Notes under the pieces: generated by a model | Database searches by the model: none | Told to the model about the DNA's origin: nothing | The model's input: only the letters and a program-made list of their open reading frames with translations | Assembly: GCF_001418335.1 (NCBI RefSeq) | Contig: NZ_LIPP01000099.1 | Span: forward strand, 1-64,000 | DNA length: 64,000 nt | Reading direction: 5' to 3' | Source of the DNA: Streptomyces aurantiacus | GTDB taxonomy: Bacteria; Actinomycetota; Actinomycetes; Streptomycetales; Streptomycetaceae | Program-made: the position numbers and the translations under genes | Part shown: piece after piece, positions 1 through 13,000 of the stretch | How the letters are laid out: every line of letters starts with the position of its first letter | Numbering within the stretch: the stretch's first letter is position 1

Positions 1-3000
1 CCCTCCCCCCGCCATGAGCACTCGGACACCACGGCCCTCGCCCCTGCCTCCTTCGCCCAGCAGCGCCTGTGGTTCCTCGCCCAACTCCCCGGCGGGAACG
101 AGGCGTACAACGAGGCCTTCGCCTTCGCCCTTCGCGGCCCCCTCGACCCGGCCGTCCTGCGCCGCGCGCTCGACACGCTCGTCGTCAGGCATCAGGCACT
201 GCGCACCAGGCTTGTGGCGGTCGAAGGGGAGGTCCGTCAGCACATCGATCCGCCGGAGACCGGATTCGCCCTCGCGGCGGACGATCTCACCGGACTGGCG
301 GACTCGGCGGCGCGCCTCGACGAGCTGCGTCTCGCGGAAGCCACGGCCCCGTTCGACCTGGCGCGTGGCCCCCTCACGCGCGGTCGCCTCATCGCTCTGG
401 CGCCGGACCACCACGTCCTGCTGTTGACGATGCACCACACGATCTTCGACGGCCAGTCCCTGAAAGTGCTGATGCGCGAACTCGGCGCTCTGTACCCGGC
501 GTTGTCGCACGGCAGGACCTCGCCGCTGCCGCACCTGCCGCTGCAGTACGCCGACCACGCCCGCGCCCAACGGGAGCGCGTCCTCTCGGGCGGGCTCGCC
601 GAACAGGCCGCCTTCTGGCAGAAGCAACTGGCCGACGCCCCGCCGCTGTCCGGCCCGCTCACCGACCGGCCGCGCCCCGCCCAGCAGGATCTGCGGGGCG
701 GCCGGGTGGAGTTCTCCCTCGATGCCGAACTCACGTCGGAGCTGACGGCATTGGCCCGGCTCCACGAAGGCACGCTGTTCGTCTCCGTCCTGACGGGCTG
801 GACCCTGCTGATGTCCCGGCTCAGCGGCCGTACCGACGTCGTCGTGGGCACGCCCACGGCCAACCGGCGGCACAGGGACCTGTCAGGCCTCATCGGCTTC
901 TTCGTCAACTCGCTCCCGCTGCGCGCCGACTTCTCCCGCACGGCGACAGCCGGCGAAGCCCTCAGACACGTACGGGGTGTCCTGCGCGAGGCGCTCGACC
1001 ATCAGGACCTGCCGTTCGAGCGCGTCGTGGAACTCGTCAACCCGGTCCGCAGCGCCGCTCACACGCCGTTGTTCCAGACGATGTGTGCCTGGGTTCCCGA
1101 CCGGAGCGCTCTGCTGCGACTGCCAGGTCTGGATGTCGCTCCGCTCGACATCCCGCACGCGCCGGCGAAGTTCGACCTCGCGCTGTCGCTGACCGAGTCG
1201 CAGGGTCGTGTCGTCGGCCACCTGGACTACGCGTCGGCGTTGTTCGACGAGGAGACCGTGCGGCGGTACGTGCATCAGCTGCGGCACCTGCTGACCGACA
1301 TGGTGGCCCGGCCGACGGCGCCCGTCGGGGCGCTGAAGCTGATGGACGACCGCGAACGGCGTCTGCTGCTCACGGACCTTGCCACCGGTGCACCGCTCGC
1401 GGGCGGGGCGCCGTCGCACACGGGTGGCCTGATGGGCCGGTTCGACGAGCAGGTGGCGGCCCGCTCCGCGCAGACGGCGCTGGTGTGCGGCGACGAGCGG
1501 CTCGACTACGCCACCCTTGCCGGGCGGGCCGGCCGCCTCGCCCGTGCCCTCGCCGACCGGGGTGTGGGCCCCGGCGCCGTCGTCGGGCTGCACACCGGAC
1601 GTTCCGTCGAACTCGTCGTGGGCGTCCTGGGCATCCTGAGAACCGGCGCCGCCTATCTGCCGCTCGACCCGGCCCAGCCGCCCGCGCGGCTCGCCGCGAT
1701 GGTCGAGGACGCGGCCCCCGTCCTGGTGCTCAGTGATCTGCCCGGCCCCGAGAGGCCGGCCGCGTGGCACGACCTGACGACGGTCAAGGCCTCGGTCGGG
1801 GCGACAGACGAGGCGCCGGACGAGGCCTTGGCAGACAACGATGTCCCGCCTCCGACGACGCCACCGACAACGTCTCCGCCGGTGGCGGACGACGAGCAGG
1901 CGGCGGACGACGAGCAGGTGGCCTACGTGCTCTACACGTCGGGCTCCACCGGCCGTCCCAAGGGCGTGGCCGTCACGCAGGGCAGTGTCCTCAACCTGTT
2001 CGACAACTGGCTGGACCGGATGGGAGCGACGCCGGGAGAGGCGACCTCGGCGTGGTCGAGCATCGGCTTCGACGCCTCGGTGCACGAGTTGCTGCTGCCG
2101 CTGACGACGGGCGCCGAACTGCACCTGGTCCCCGAGGAGCTGCGGGGTGACCCCGAGGAACTCGTGCGGTGGATGCGGGAACACCGCATCGTGCAGGCGT
2201 TCCTGCCGCCCTCCTACATCCGCTGGATCGACGAGGAGCCCGGCAGACGGCTCGACGGGCTCGCGCTGCGCCAGTTGCTCACCGGCGTGGAGTCGCTGCC
2301 GGAGGCCGCGCTGCACCGCATGCGCGAACACCTCGCGGGCCTCAAGGTCTGCTTCGGCTACGGGCCGACCGAGGCGACGCTGTACAGCACGGCGTACTAC
2401 GACCCACGGCCGCTCGACCGGCAGTGCCCCATCGGGCGCCCGCTCGCCGGAACCCGGATGTACCTCCTCGACGAGCGGATGGAGCCGGTGCCGGTCGGGG
2501 TCGCCGGAGAGGTCTATCTCGGCGGTGCGAGTCTCGCGGCCGGGTACCTCCACCGCCCCGACCTGACCGCCGAGCGGTTCCTGCCCGACCCGTTCCTCCC
2601 CGGCGAGCGCGTCTACCGTACGGGCGACCTCGCCCGACGCCTGCCCGACGGCGACGCCGTCTACCTGGGGCGCGTCGACGACCAGGTGAAGCTGCGCGGC
2701 TTCCGCATCGAACCGGCCGAGATCGAGGCGGCGTTGCTCGCCCAGCCTGGGGTGCGCGAGGCGGCCGTGGTGGTCGACCGGGACACCGGCGCCGAGCCCC
2801 GGCTGGTGGCGGCGGTGGGCCGCGGCGATATGCCCGCCGGGCCCGTACCCGCCAGGCCCCCGCACGAGTGGCGCGCGGCCCTGGCGGACCGGCTGCCGGA
2901 CTACATGGTCCCCGCGGTCGTCGTCGAGCTGACCGCCCTGCCCCTGAACCGGAACGGGAAACTGGACCGCGCGGCCCTGCTGCGGGAGGCGGCCGAAGCC

Positions 3001-4032
3001 ACCACGAGCCAGGTCAACACCCAAACGCCCCGCGACCACATCGAGTTGACGATCCACCAGATATGGCGGGGCATCCTCCTCGGCCCGGACTTCGGCATCC
3101 GCGACAGCTTCTTCGACATCGGAGGCACCAGCCTGTCGGCCATCAAGATGGCCCACGGCATCGGCGAAGCACTCGGCACGACGCTTCCGGTCCGCGACAT
3201 CATGCTCCACCCGACGATCGAAGACCTCGGCGGCCTCGTCCGCCGGGGCCGCTCGGGGTCACCGCCGAGCAACCTCATCGAGTTCCGGCACGGCGGCGCC
3301 GGCGGGAACGTCGTGTGCGTCCATCCCGCCGGCGGCACCGCGTTCTGCTACCTGCCCCTGGCCAGGGCACTGCCCGCGGACGTCGGCCTGTACGGGATCC
3401 AGTCCCCCGGAGTGAATCCTGGCGAGGCATTCCTGCCCAGCGTCGAGGCCATGGCCGAGGCGTATCTGCGGCTCGTCGAACCGTTCGACGACGGCCCGCT
3501 CGTGCTCACCGGTCTCTCCTACGGCGGTCTGGTCGCGCACGAGATGGGCCGCCGTCTGGCACGCGGGGGCCGCACCGACGTGAGTGTCGTGCTCCTGGAC
3601 ACCCAGGCCACCGAGAACACCGAGGAACGCGCCGCCGTCGCACCTGTGGACCTGGCCGAGTTCCGGGACAAGCTCGTGAGGTTCAACGGCATGTATCCGG
3701 GGATCGACGATGAGCAGATCGACCAGTACTTCCGGATCTACAACCACAATCGCATGACGGCCCGTGACCACCTCCCGGCGCCTTCACGGGCTCGTCTCGT
3801 CCTGGTCCAGGCCGTGGGCGGCTCCACCACCGACCCGGCGTCCCTGCCGGAGGTGCGCGGCTTCTGGCGGCGTCGCGCGGAGGGCGGCTTCCGGGTCGAG
3901 CCACTGGACTGCGACCACTGGGAGGTACTGGAGAGCAGCACCTCCCCACGGGTGGCCGCCGTCCTCACCGCGGAACTCACCGCCGAACTCGCCGCGCCCT
4001 CCCGCGCGTCCGCCGTCACCGAGGAGGCGTGA
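1..4032 (+). CDS. Nonribosomal peptide synthetase, C-A-T-TE, 5'-truncated
   Basis: The frame is open from base 1, so the N-terminus lies upstream; 1343 codons are visible. Condensation domain first: entry motif QQRLWFL near codon 21 and HHTIFDG near codon 145. Adenylation domain next: YTSGSTGRPKG near 645, YGPTEAT, YRTGDL and NRNGKLDR. Then a carrier domain (IGGTSL, phosphopantetheine Ser about 1044) and a type I thioesterase (GLSYGG, Ser about 1173, late His in CDHWE). The A-domain pocket read by eye is D-A-H-F-L-G-G-L-Y, which I cannot assign. It activates one amino acid, couples it to an upstream acyl or aminoacyl group and releases or transfers the product. Its stop shares one base with the next start (TGATG), so the two synthetases are translationally coupled. 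Two consecutive proteins each ending in TE is unusual. A low-complexity Pro/Thr/Asp insert lies just before the A3 motif. Confidence 0.95.
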   Translation, partial: PSPRHEHSDTTALAPASFAQQRLWFLAQLPGGNEAYNEAFAFALRGPLDPAVLRRALDTLVVRHQALRTRLVAVEGEVRQHIDPPETGFALAADDLTGLADSAARLDELRLAEATAPFDLARGPLTRGRLIALAPDHHVLLLTMHHTIFDGQSLKVLMRELGALYPALSHGRTSPLPHLPLQYADHARAQRERVLSGGLAEQAAFWQKQLADAPPLSGPLTDRPRPAQQDLRGGRVEFSLDAELTSELTALARLHEGTLFVSVLTGWTLLMSRLSGRTDVVVGTPTANRRHRDLSGLIGFFVNSLPLRADFSRTATAGEALRHVRGVLREALDHQDLPFERVVELVNPVRSAAHTPLFQTMCAWVPDRSALLRLPGLDVAPLDIPHAPAKFDLALSLTESQGRVVGHLDYASALFDEETVRRYVHQLRHLLTDMVARPTAPVGALKLMDDRERRLLLTDLATGAPLAGGAPSHTGGLMGRFDEQVAARSAQTALVCGDERLDYATLAGRAGRLARALADRGVGPGAVVGLHTGRSVELVVGVLGILRTGAAYLPLDPAQPPARLAAMVEDAAPVLVLSDLPGPERPAAWHDLTTVKASVGATDEAPDEALADNDVPPPTTPPTTSPPVADDEQAADDEQVAYVLYTSGSTGRPKGVAVTQGSVLNLFDNWLDRMGATPGEATSAWSSIGFDASVHELLLPLTTGAELHLVPEELRGDPEELVRWMREHRIVQAFLPPSYIRWIDEEPGRRLDGLALRQLLTGVESLPEAALHRMREHLAGLKVCFGYGPTEATLYSTAYYDPRPLDRQCPIGRPLAGTRMYLLDERMEPVPVGVAGEVYLGGASLAAGYLHRPDLTAERFLPDPFLPGERVYRTGDLARRLPDGDAVYLGRVDDQVKLRGFRIEPAEIEAALLAQPGVREAAVVVDRDTGAEPRLVAAVGRGDMPAGPVPARPPHEWRAALADRLPDYMVPAVVVELTALPLNRNGKLDRAALLREAAEATTSQVNTQTPRDHIELTIHQIWRGILLGPDFGIRDSFFDIGGTSLSAIKMAHGIGEALGTTLPVRDIMLHPTIEDLGGLVRRGRSGSPPSNLIEFRHGGAGGNVVCVHPAGGTAFCYLPLARALPADVGLYGIQSPGVNPGEAFLPSVEAMAEAYLRLVEPFDDGPLVLTGLSYGGLVAHEMGRRLARGGRTDVSVVLLDTQATENTEERAAVAPVDLAEFRDKLVRFNGMYPGIDDEQIDQYFRIYNHNRMTARDHLPAPSRARLVLVQAVGGSTTDPASLPEVRGFWRRRAEGGFRVEPLDCDHWEVLESSTSPRVAAVLTAELTAELAAPSRASAVTEEA

Positions 4033-7000
4033 TGTCCGGCTTCCCCACGTCCGGCCTCACCGCATCCGGCCCCACCGCGTCCGGCCCCCTGCTGGCCGAT
4101 GCCGTCCTCGGCCAGGCCCGCCTCACCCCCGACGCCCTCGCCGTGGTGGACGGCGACCACCGGCTCGACTACGCGGCGCTCGAACAGGCCGCCCTGCGCG
4201 TGGCACGCGGCCTGCGGGCACGCGGGATCGGCGCCGGGCAGGCCGTCGCGGTCTGCCTGCCGCGATCCTGGCAACTGGTGTGCGTCATGCTCGGCATCCG
4301 CCGTGCCGGAGCCACCGTGGTCCCCCTCGACGCGCAGAGCCCCGCCGAACGCCGCCGCCACATCCTCGACGACTCGGCGGCTGCCGCCCTCGTCCACGAC
4401 GGCACAGTCGCCACGCTCGGGGTGGGCGCGGACCCCGGCTTCCTGCTCGACGTCGCCGAGCTCCTCGGCACGGACGCGAACACGGACGCGAACACGGGCA
4501 CGGACGCGGGGTTGGACGCGGGGTCAGGTACGGGGCTCCTCGACGAGGTCGGCCCCGCGACGGACGCCGCCGCCTCGTTCCTCTTCTACACCTCGGGTAC
4601 CACGGGCCGTCCCAAGGGTGTCGAGGTCAAGGACGCCGGAATCATGCGGCTGGCCGACCCCGGCTTCCTCTCCCCCACCACGGGCGCACGGTACGCGAGC
4701 ATGTCCAACCCGGCCTTCGACGCGCTGAGTTTCGAGGTCTGGGTGCCGCTGCTCACAGGCGGAACCTGCGTCGTCCTGAGCGACGAACAGGTCCAGAACC
4801 CTCGGCTCCTCGCCGATGTGCTGCGCCGCCGACGGATCGACGTCCTCTTCGTCACGGCGGCGCTCTTCAACGCCGTCAGCGACACCGCCCCGCACTGTTT
4901 CGACTCCGTCGGCCAGGTCCTCGTCGGCGGCGAGCAGCTCAATGCCTCCCGCATCAGGCGCTGGTACCGGGACAACCCCGGCGCCGCGACATGCCTGGTC
5001 AACGCCTACGGGCCCACCGAGTCCTCGACCTTCGCCCTGTACCACCCGGTGCCCCGTGACTTCGACGGCGACACCGTCCCCGTGGGCCGGCCCCTGCCCG
5101 CCACGGACGCGCTGCTGGTCGCCGACGGCTCACGTACCGCGGACACCGACGAGGTGGGTGAGCTGTACTTGTCCGGGGCGGGGTTGGCGACGGGCTACCG
5201 CAATCTGCCCGAGGAGACGGCACGGCGCTTCGTGCCGTTGCCCTGGCACGACGCGGGCCGCGCCGTCTGGTACCGCACCGGCGACCTCGCCCGCCGTGAC
5301 GCCGCGGGACTCCTCACCTTCGTCGGGCGGGCGGACCGCCAGGTGAAGGTGCGCGGTTTCCGCGTCGAGCCCGGAGAGGTCGAGCAGCGGCTCGCCGCGC
5401 ACCCCGCCGTCCTGCAGGCCCGCGTCTGCGTCCGGCGCGACGTGGACGGCGCCCATGAGCTGCTGGCCTACCTGGTGCTGGGTTCCGAGCCGACGTACGA
5501 GGAGTACGACGCGTACGAGCGTCATCTCACGGCCACCCTGCCGCCGTACATGCGCCCGCACCGCACCCACCTCGTGGACGCCCTGCCGCTCAACGCCAAC
5601 GGCAAGGTCGACGACACCGCCCTGCTCGCCGGCCCGGCACCGACCTGGCGCCGCACCTCGGTCACGGCCGTCGAGGTGACCGACGCGCAGCAGGAGGTGC
5701 TGGAGATGGCCGGGAGCGTCCTGGGGGTGCCCGGTCTGCGGCCCGACGACCGCTGGATCCCCAACGGCGGTGACTCCCTCAAGGCGCTGCGGCTGCGCTT
5801 TCGCATCCGGCAGCGCTGGAACGTCGAAGTACCCCAGACGGTCGTACTGCGAGAGGACTTCGCCACGCTGACGGAGGCCATCTCCTCCGCCACCTCCGCC
5901 GCACATCAGTCGTCGCCACTCCACCCGTCCGTGCCCGCCGCGAGCGGGCAGCGCACGGCACCGGCCACGTCCGAGCAGCAGCGCCTGTGGCTCCTCGACC
6001 GGAGCGATCCGCACAGCCGCGCCTACCACGTTCCGCTCGCCTTTCACCTGGAAGGAACCGTCGACGAGGACGCCCTGCGCGCGGCGCTCACCCGTCTGAC
6101 CGTCGAACACCCGGCGCTGCGTACGGCTTTCCGCTCCGCCCCCGAGGGGCTTCTCCAGCAGGTCGGCGACCCCTTCGATCCATGGGAACCGGCCACCGTC
6201 CTCGACGACGAGGCCGACGAAAGCGGTGAAGGCTACGAGGGCTCCGAGGGCTGGGAAACCGCGGCGCGGCGCTTCTTCGCCGTCCCCTTCGATCTCGCCG
6301 AGGCCCGGATGCTGCGGGCAGGCCTGCTGCACACGCCCGGCGGCACGGTCCTGCTGCTGCACCTGCACCACATCGCCGTCGACGGCTGGTCCCTGAACGT
6401 CCTCTTCCGCGACCTCACCGCCTTCACCGCGTCCGCTGCGGGCCACGAAGGCAGGGAAGGCACACGGCATACGCCACTCGACTTCGCCCTGTGGCAGCGG
6501 CGTTGGCACCTTGAGCCCTCCTACAAGGAACAGCGGTCGGCACTGCACCGGCAGTACGCGGCCCTCGCCCCCGCGGCGCCCCCGCCCGTCGCGGCGGACA
6601 CGGCCGGCACAGAGGCCCGGTTGCTGTCCGCGTCCGTCGACCTCGGCCGGCGCTCCCGCCTCGACCGCCTGGGAGCGGAACTCGGACTCACCCGCTTCCA
6701 GCTCCTGCTGGCCGCGTTCTCCTGGAGCCTGTACGGCGTGACGGGACAGACCCGTCCCCTGATCGCCAGTCCCGTGTCGGGCCGGCCGGTCACCGAATTC
6801 ATCTCCGCCGTCGGCATGTTCGCCAACACCGTGCTGCTGCCGCTGCGTCTTGAGCCGGGCAACGGCCTGCGACAGCAGCTGGCCGCACAGGCTTCGGGCG
6901 TCCAGGAGATCCTGGACCGGCAGGACGTGGCACTGACGGACGTGCTGACCGACCACGACTTCGGTGACGGCCCGCTCTTCGACTTCATGTTCGTGCTGGA

Positions 7001-10000
7001 GAACACCGACTTCGGCGCGCTGTCGCTGCCGGGATGCCGGGTGCGCCCCGCCTGGCTGCAACCCGCCGACACCAAGTGCGCGCTCACGCTCTCCGTGGTC
7101 GAGCGGGAGTCCGGGTTCGACTGCCTGTGGGAGTACGCGGCGGGTCGGTTCGACGCCGAACTGGTGGCGTCCGCCCATCGGCTCTTCGTACGGGCGATCG
7201 ACCTGCTCACCACCGACGACGCGGATGCCGCCGACGAGGGCGAGGACGGCGCCGAGAGCGAGGGCGAGCACACGCCGGCAGCCCTCGTGGCCCCCTACCG
7301 GCGTACGCTCCCCGACCCGGGACAAGGTCCACTGAGCGCACCCGGGTTCACCACGGTGGCCGAGGGCTTCGCCCTCCAGGTGGGCCGAACACCGCACGCC
7401 CCGGCCCTGACCACGGGCGACCACACCCTCACATACACCGAACTGGACGCTCGGGCACGGTCGTTGGCGGCCGAGTTGGCGGACCGGCACCCCCTGCCCG
7501 CCGACCCGGCCGCGCCGGCCCGCGTGGCCCTGTATCTCTCACCCTCGGCCGAGCACGTGGTGGCTCTGCTCGCCGCCGCGCAGCTCAACCTCACCGTCGT
7601 ACCGCTCGATCCCGCCTATCCGCCGGCCCTGCTGCGCCGGATTCTGCGCGATGCCGCCCCCTTGTGCGTCCTGACCGCGCCGGGCGCGGAGGCGGACGTG
7701 GACGTGGACACGATCGCGCCGCCGGAGCTGCCCCGCCACCCGATCGACCTGTCCGCCGCCGCGCCGCCCGCGCCGCGGCCGGCTCCCCACGCGGGGCTCA
7801 GGCCGCTCTACACGCTGTTCACCTCGGGCTCGACCGGCACGCCCAAGGGCGTCGACGTGCCGGACCTGACCCTGTGCAACCTGCTGCACTGGCAGAGCGA
7901 GGCAGGCGGTCTCGGCCGGGCCGCGGTCACCCAGCAGTTCTCGATGCTGTCCTTCGACGTCTCCTTCCAGGAGATCCTCACCACGCTGTGTTCGGGCGGG
8001 CGACTGCACCTCGTGCGCCCCGAGTGGCGGCAGGATCTGCCGGCCCTGCTCGACCAACTGGAACAGGCAGGCGTGGAGCGGCTGTTCCTGCCCTGTGTGG
8101 CGCTGCAACTGCTCGCCGAGCACGCCGTCCACCTGGGGCGCTTCCCCTCCCGGCTGCGCGAGGTGGTCACCGCCGGCGAGCAGCTCCTGTGCACCGACGC
8201 CATCCGCCGCTGGTTCGCAGGCCTGGCGGACGCCCGCCTGTTCAACCACTACGGGCCCACGGAGACCCATGTCGTCAGCGGCCTGTGCCTCGACGGCGAC
8301 CCGATGCTGTGGCCCGCCCGCCCGGCCATCGGCCGCCCGGTGGCCAACACGGTCCTGCGGGTGGTCGACGACAGCGACGAACCGCTCCCGCCGGGGGCCG
8401 CCGGCCGGCTGCTGATCGGCGGCCCGATGGCCTCACCCTGCTACCTCGGCGACGCGGAGCTCAACCGCTCCAGGTTCACCGAACTGCCCGGCCAGGGAAC
8501 GTTCTACCGCAGTGGCGACCTAGCGCATTTCGACGCCGCCGGGCTGCTGCACTTCGACGGCAGGGACGACGACCAGATCAAGATCAGCGGTCACCGGCTG
8601 GAGCTCGGCCACCTGGAAGCCGCTCTCCTGCGGCACCCGGCGGTCATCGGTGCCCTGGTGGCCCGCGACGGCGATTCCCTCGTAGCCCTTCTGCAGTGCC
8701 GTGGGGACGACCCGGACCTGAAGGACCTCACCACTCATCTCGCGGGGCAGATACCGCCCTTCGCCCGCATCCGCACCTTCCGCAGGGTCGAGGCGCTGCC
8801 GCGCACCCCGAGCGGCAAACTCGACCGCCGCGCGGTCGCCACCCTGGGGCGTGAGCTGCTGGGTCCGGACACCACGGAATCCGCCGTGTCCGCACGGGAA
8901 GCCCGGCTGTGCGAGTTGTTCGCCACGGTCACGGGCAAGAGGGTGCTGCCGGACCAGCGGTTCTTCGACGCGGGCGCCGGCAGCCTGGACCTGATGCGCT
9001 TCCAGTTGCGCTGCGGTGTCGACCTGGGCCTGTCCTTCGCCGTCGCGGACCTCTTCGAGCACGTCACCGTACGGAGCCTGAGCCGCTTCCTCGACGCGGC
9101 CGGCGGTCCGGCACCCGCCGCGGCGAGTTTCCCGGCTGAGCGGGACGGCATCTCGGACGAGCCGATCGCCGTCGTCGGAATGGCCGTGCGACTGCCCGGC
9201 GCCCCCGACCTGGCGTCGTTCTGGCGCATGGTCGAGTCGGCGGAACGCGGCATCGAGCACTTCCCGGCCCCGGCAGGACGCGTGGGCGCCCGCAGTCAGA
9301 TGGACGGTCTCCTGGCCTTCGACCCGCACCGCTTCGGCATCAGCCCGCAGGAGGCGCGGCTGATGGACCCGCAGCAGCGGCACCTGCTGATGAGCTGTGT
9401 CGAGGCGCTCGCCCACGCGGGCCTGGCCGACCCCGCGAGCCGGCGCGTCGGACTCGTCGCGGGCTGCGGCGAGAACACGTACTTCCAGTCCATGCTGCGG
9501 GAGGCCGACCCGGCCGCCCTGCCGGACGGCTTCCGGCTGGCCCTCCACCACGACAAGGACTTCCTCGCCACCAAGGCGGCGTACCACCTGGGCCTGACCG
9601 GCCCCGCCTTCACCGTCCAGGCCGCCTGCGCCAGCTCCCTCGTGGGTGTGCACATCGCCGCTGGTCTGCTGCGGCAGGGCGAGGCCGACGTCATGCTCGC
9701 CGGCGGAGTGCTGGTCGACACGCTGCTGACGGACGGGTACACGTACCGGCCGCAGCACATCTTCTCGCCCGACGGGCACTGCCGGCCCTTCAGCGACGAC
9801 GCCGCAGGCACCGTCGGAGCCAGTGGCGTCGGCGTCGTGGTCCTCAAGCCACTGAGCCTCGCCGAGCGCGACGGCGACACCGTCTACGCGGTCGTCACCG
9901 GGTCCGCCCTCAACAACGACGGCGCGGCGAAGCTCGGTTACAGCGCGCCCTCCGTGGCCGGGCAGCGGGAGGTCATCCGCACCGCGCTGCGCCGCAGCGG

Positions 10001-13000
10001 TCGCACGGGCACCGACATCGGCTACGTCGAGGCACACGGCACCGGCACCCGTCTCGGCGACCCCGTGGAGGTCGCCGCGCTGCGCCAGGCACTGGACCTG
10101 CCCGACTCCGCCTCGTGCGCCCTGTCGTCCGTGAAGAGCCAGATCGGTCACCTGGGGGCGGCTGCGGGCGTCGTCGGCCTCGTACGGGCGGCGCTCGCCG
10201 TCCATCACGGGGTGATCCCGCCGAACGTCGACTTCCGGCGCCTCAACCCGGAGATCGGCACCGAACCGGCCCCCTTCCACATCCCGACGACCGCGCGGCC
10301 CTGGCCGGCCGGGCGTCCACGCGTCGCCGCCGTGAGCAGTTTCGGCATCGGCGGCACCAACGCCCATCTGATCCTGGAGCACCACGCGGCCACCGCACCG
10401 GCACAGGCGCCGTCGGACACGGGCGGCCGACTGGTGCTGTCCGCCGACAGCGAGGACGCCCTGCGTACGGACGCCCGACGCATCGCCGGCCATCTGGCCG
10501 CCGCTCCCCGGACGTACGCACAGGTCCTTCGCCATCTCCGGGGCGGCCGTCCGACACGCACGCACCGTGTCGAGGCCTTCTGCCCGGACGCCGAGAGTGC
10601 CGTGGCGTGGCTGCGGACGGTCGCGGACGGTACGGAGCGTGCCACGGCCTCCGGGACCGCCGCGGGCACGGCTCAGGAACAAGCACAGCGCTCCGCTCCT
10701 CCGCCCTGGGACTTCCCGCCGCCCGCCTTCGCCCTCACCGATCACGACTTTCCCCGCGCCGACCGGCAGCCCGAGCGCGGTACGACAGCCGGTTCCGCCG
10801 TCGACGCGCCCCCGGCGAGGATGCCGGAGGACGCGTGGCTGCACCAGACGGAGTGGGCGCGGACGCGACGGGCCGTCCCCTACACGGGACCCGTGTCCGG
10901 GCGCCCGGTCGTGGTCGTCACCGACGGCACCTCGACGCCGGTCGACTGGAAGGCCCTGCACTCCGCCCACAGCCGCGTCGTCCACGTCACGACCGGTACC
11001 GCGTTCGCCCGGTTCGGCACCGACCGGTACGAGGTCGATCCCGCCGACCCCGCCTCGCTGACCCTCCTGCTCCGGGACGTCGTACACGACGCTCCCGAGG
11101 GATTCGAGTGGCTTCACGCGCTGCCGCTCGGCGTCGAAGGGCCGGTCGGTGAGCGGTCGTTGGAGGACGCGCGACGCGTCTGCCTCGATCACACGGCCGC
11201 CCTGTGCCAGGCGGCGGCGGACCTGCCGTCCGGCACACGTCCGCGCCTGTGGTGGCTGTCCCACGGCGCACAGCCGGTGACGGGCGACGTACCGCGCCCC
11301 GAACTGGGCCTGCTGGCCGCGGCGGTGGAGGTGCCGCGCCAGGAACTCGGCCTGGACACCCGCTGGATCGACCTGCCCGGCGCCGACCCGTCCCAGTGGG
11401 CCCACCTGCTGCCGCTCGTCCTCGCCGAACCGCACACGGCGGACGGCCCGGAGCGCCGCATCGCGCTGCGCCGGGGCTACTGGTGGCGCCCGGTGGCCCG
11501 GCCCGTGCTGCCGCCCCTGTCCCACGCCTCAGCCGGGCTCATGGAGGGCGACGGCACGCACCTCGTCCTCGGCGGCACCGGTGGCATCGGAACCGGTATC
11601 GCCGCCTGGCTCCTCGAACGCACCGACGCCCGGGTCGTGTTGCTCGCCCGGCACCCCGCCCTGCCGCCCGCCCTCGCCCGCTGGTCCGACCGTGTCACCC
11701 TCGTGGCCGCCGACCTCGCCGAGGAGCCCCTCGACGACCTCCTGGAGCGCCTGGCACCCCACACCGCCCGCCTCCACGGCATCGTGCACGCCGCGGGCAG
11801 CGCGACCGGGGCCCTCCTGGTCCGCCGCGACGCCGGGACCATGCGCACAGCGAGCCGGGCGAAACTACGGGCCGCCCTGCTCACCGAGCGGCTGATCGCG
11901 CGCCACCGGCCCCGCTACGCCGCCTACTGCTCGTCCCTGTCGGCCCTCTTCGGCGGAGTCGGCCAGTTCGACTACGCGGCCGCGAACGGAGTGCTCGACG
12001 CCTTCGCCCACTACGACGGCGACGCCGCCTCGGCGACCGTGCGGCTGAGCATCGGCTGGGACGTGTGGCGGGACTCCGGCATGGCCCGCGACGCCCTCGG
12101 CACCGACACACGCCACCAAGCTCATCTGCGGACGGGACTGTCGACCGCCGAGGGACAGCGCGTCTTCGCCGACGCCGTGGAACTCCAGCTGCCGCACCTG
12201 CTCGTGTCCACCACACCACTGGAGGCGTCCCGGTACTTCTACGAACCCCCCGGGCCGGGGACCGCGCACAAACCGCAGGCCGCGCACGAGCCGCTCGGTG
12301 CCGTGGAGCCGCCCGACGCCACCCATCTCCTGGAAGCGGCACGGGGGTTGCTCGGCACGGACACCCTGGACCCGGCGGCATCCCTGTACGACCTGGGCGC
12401 GGACTCCCTCACCCTGCTCGACCTGCTGTCCGAGGTGAAACGGCTGTACGGGGTCGATGTCGAGCTCTCCCGGCTCAGTCATCAGGTGAGCGTCAACGAT
12501 CTCCTGGCCCGCCTCGACCGTCCCCCACCGGCCGAGGACTCCTCCGGCGACCCGGTCGCGATAGAGACCTGGCAGACCGGCGACGACCAGGACGTCCTGT
12601 GCGTGATCCACCCGGTCGGCGGCGACATCCAGGCCTACCGGCCGCTGGTCTCCGCCCTGGACGCGCGCACCACGGTCTGCCTCGTCCCCGACCCCGCCCT
12701 GCGCGATCCCCGTCTCCCGCACTGGTCGGTCGCCGAGCGGGCCGGTCGCTACCTCGCCGCCCTGCGCGCCCGTTTCCCGAGCCCGAAGACGCGGCTACGG
12801 CTCGCGGGGTGGTCGTTCGGCGCGCTGGTCGCCCATTCCATGGCCGCGACCGCCGAGGCGGCGGGCCGCCCCCTGGACCGGCTGTACCTCCTGGATCCGC
12901 CCGCGCCACACGCCTCGCCGCTGCCGGAGGGCCTGGACGAGGACGCCCTGCGCGCCGTCTTCCAGCACGAACTGCTCGGCAACAAGAGGCAGTCGACGTC

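Noticed and set aside
8520-11525. A 1001-codon open frame on the minus strand opposite the NRPS-PKS
   Set aside because: Its translation is Arg/Gly/Val-rich low-complexity without motifs, while the plus strand encodes clear A, KS and linker domains. It is a GC-bias shadow.
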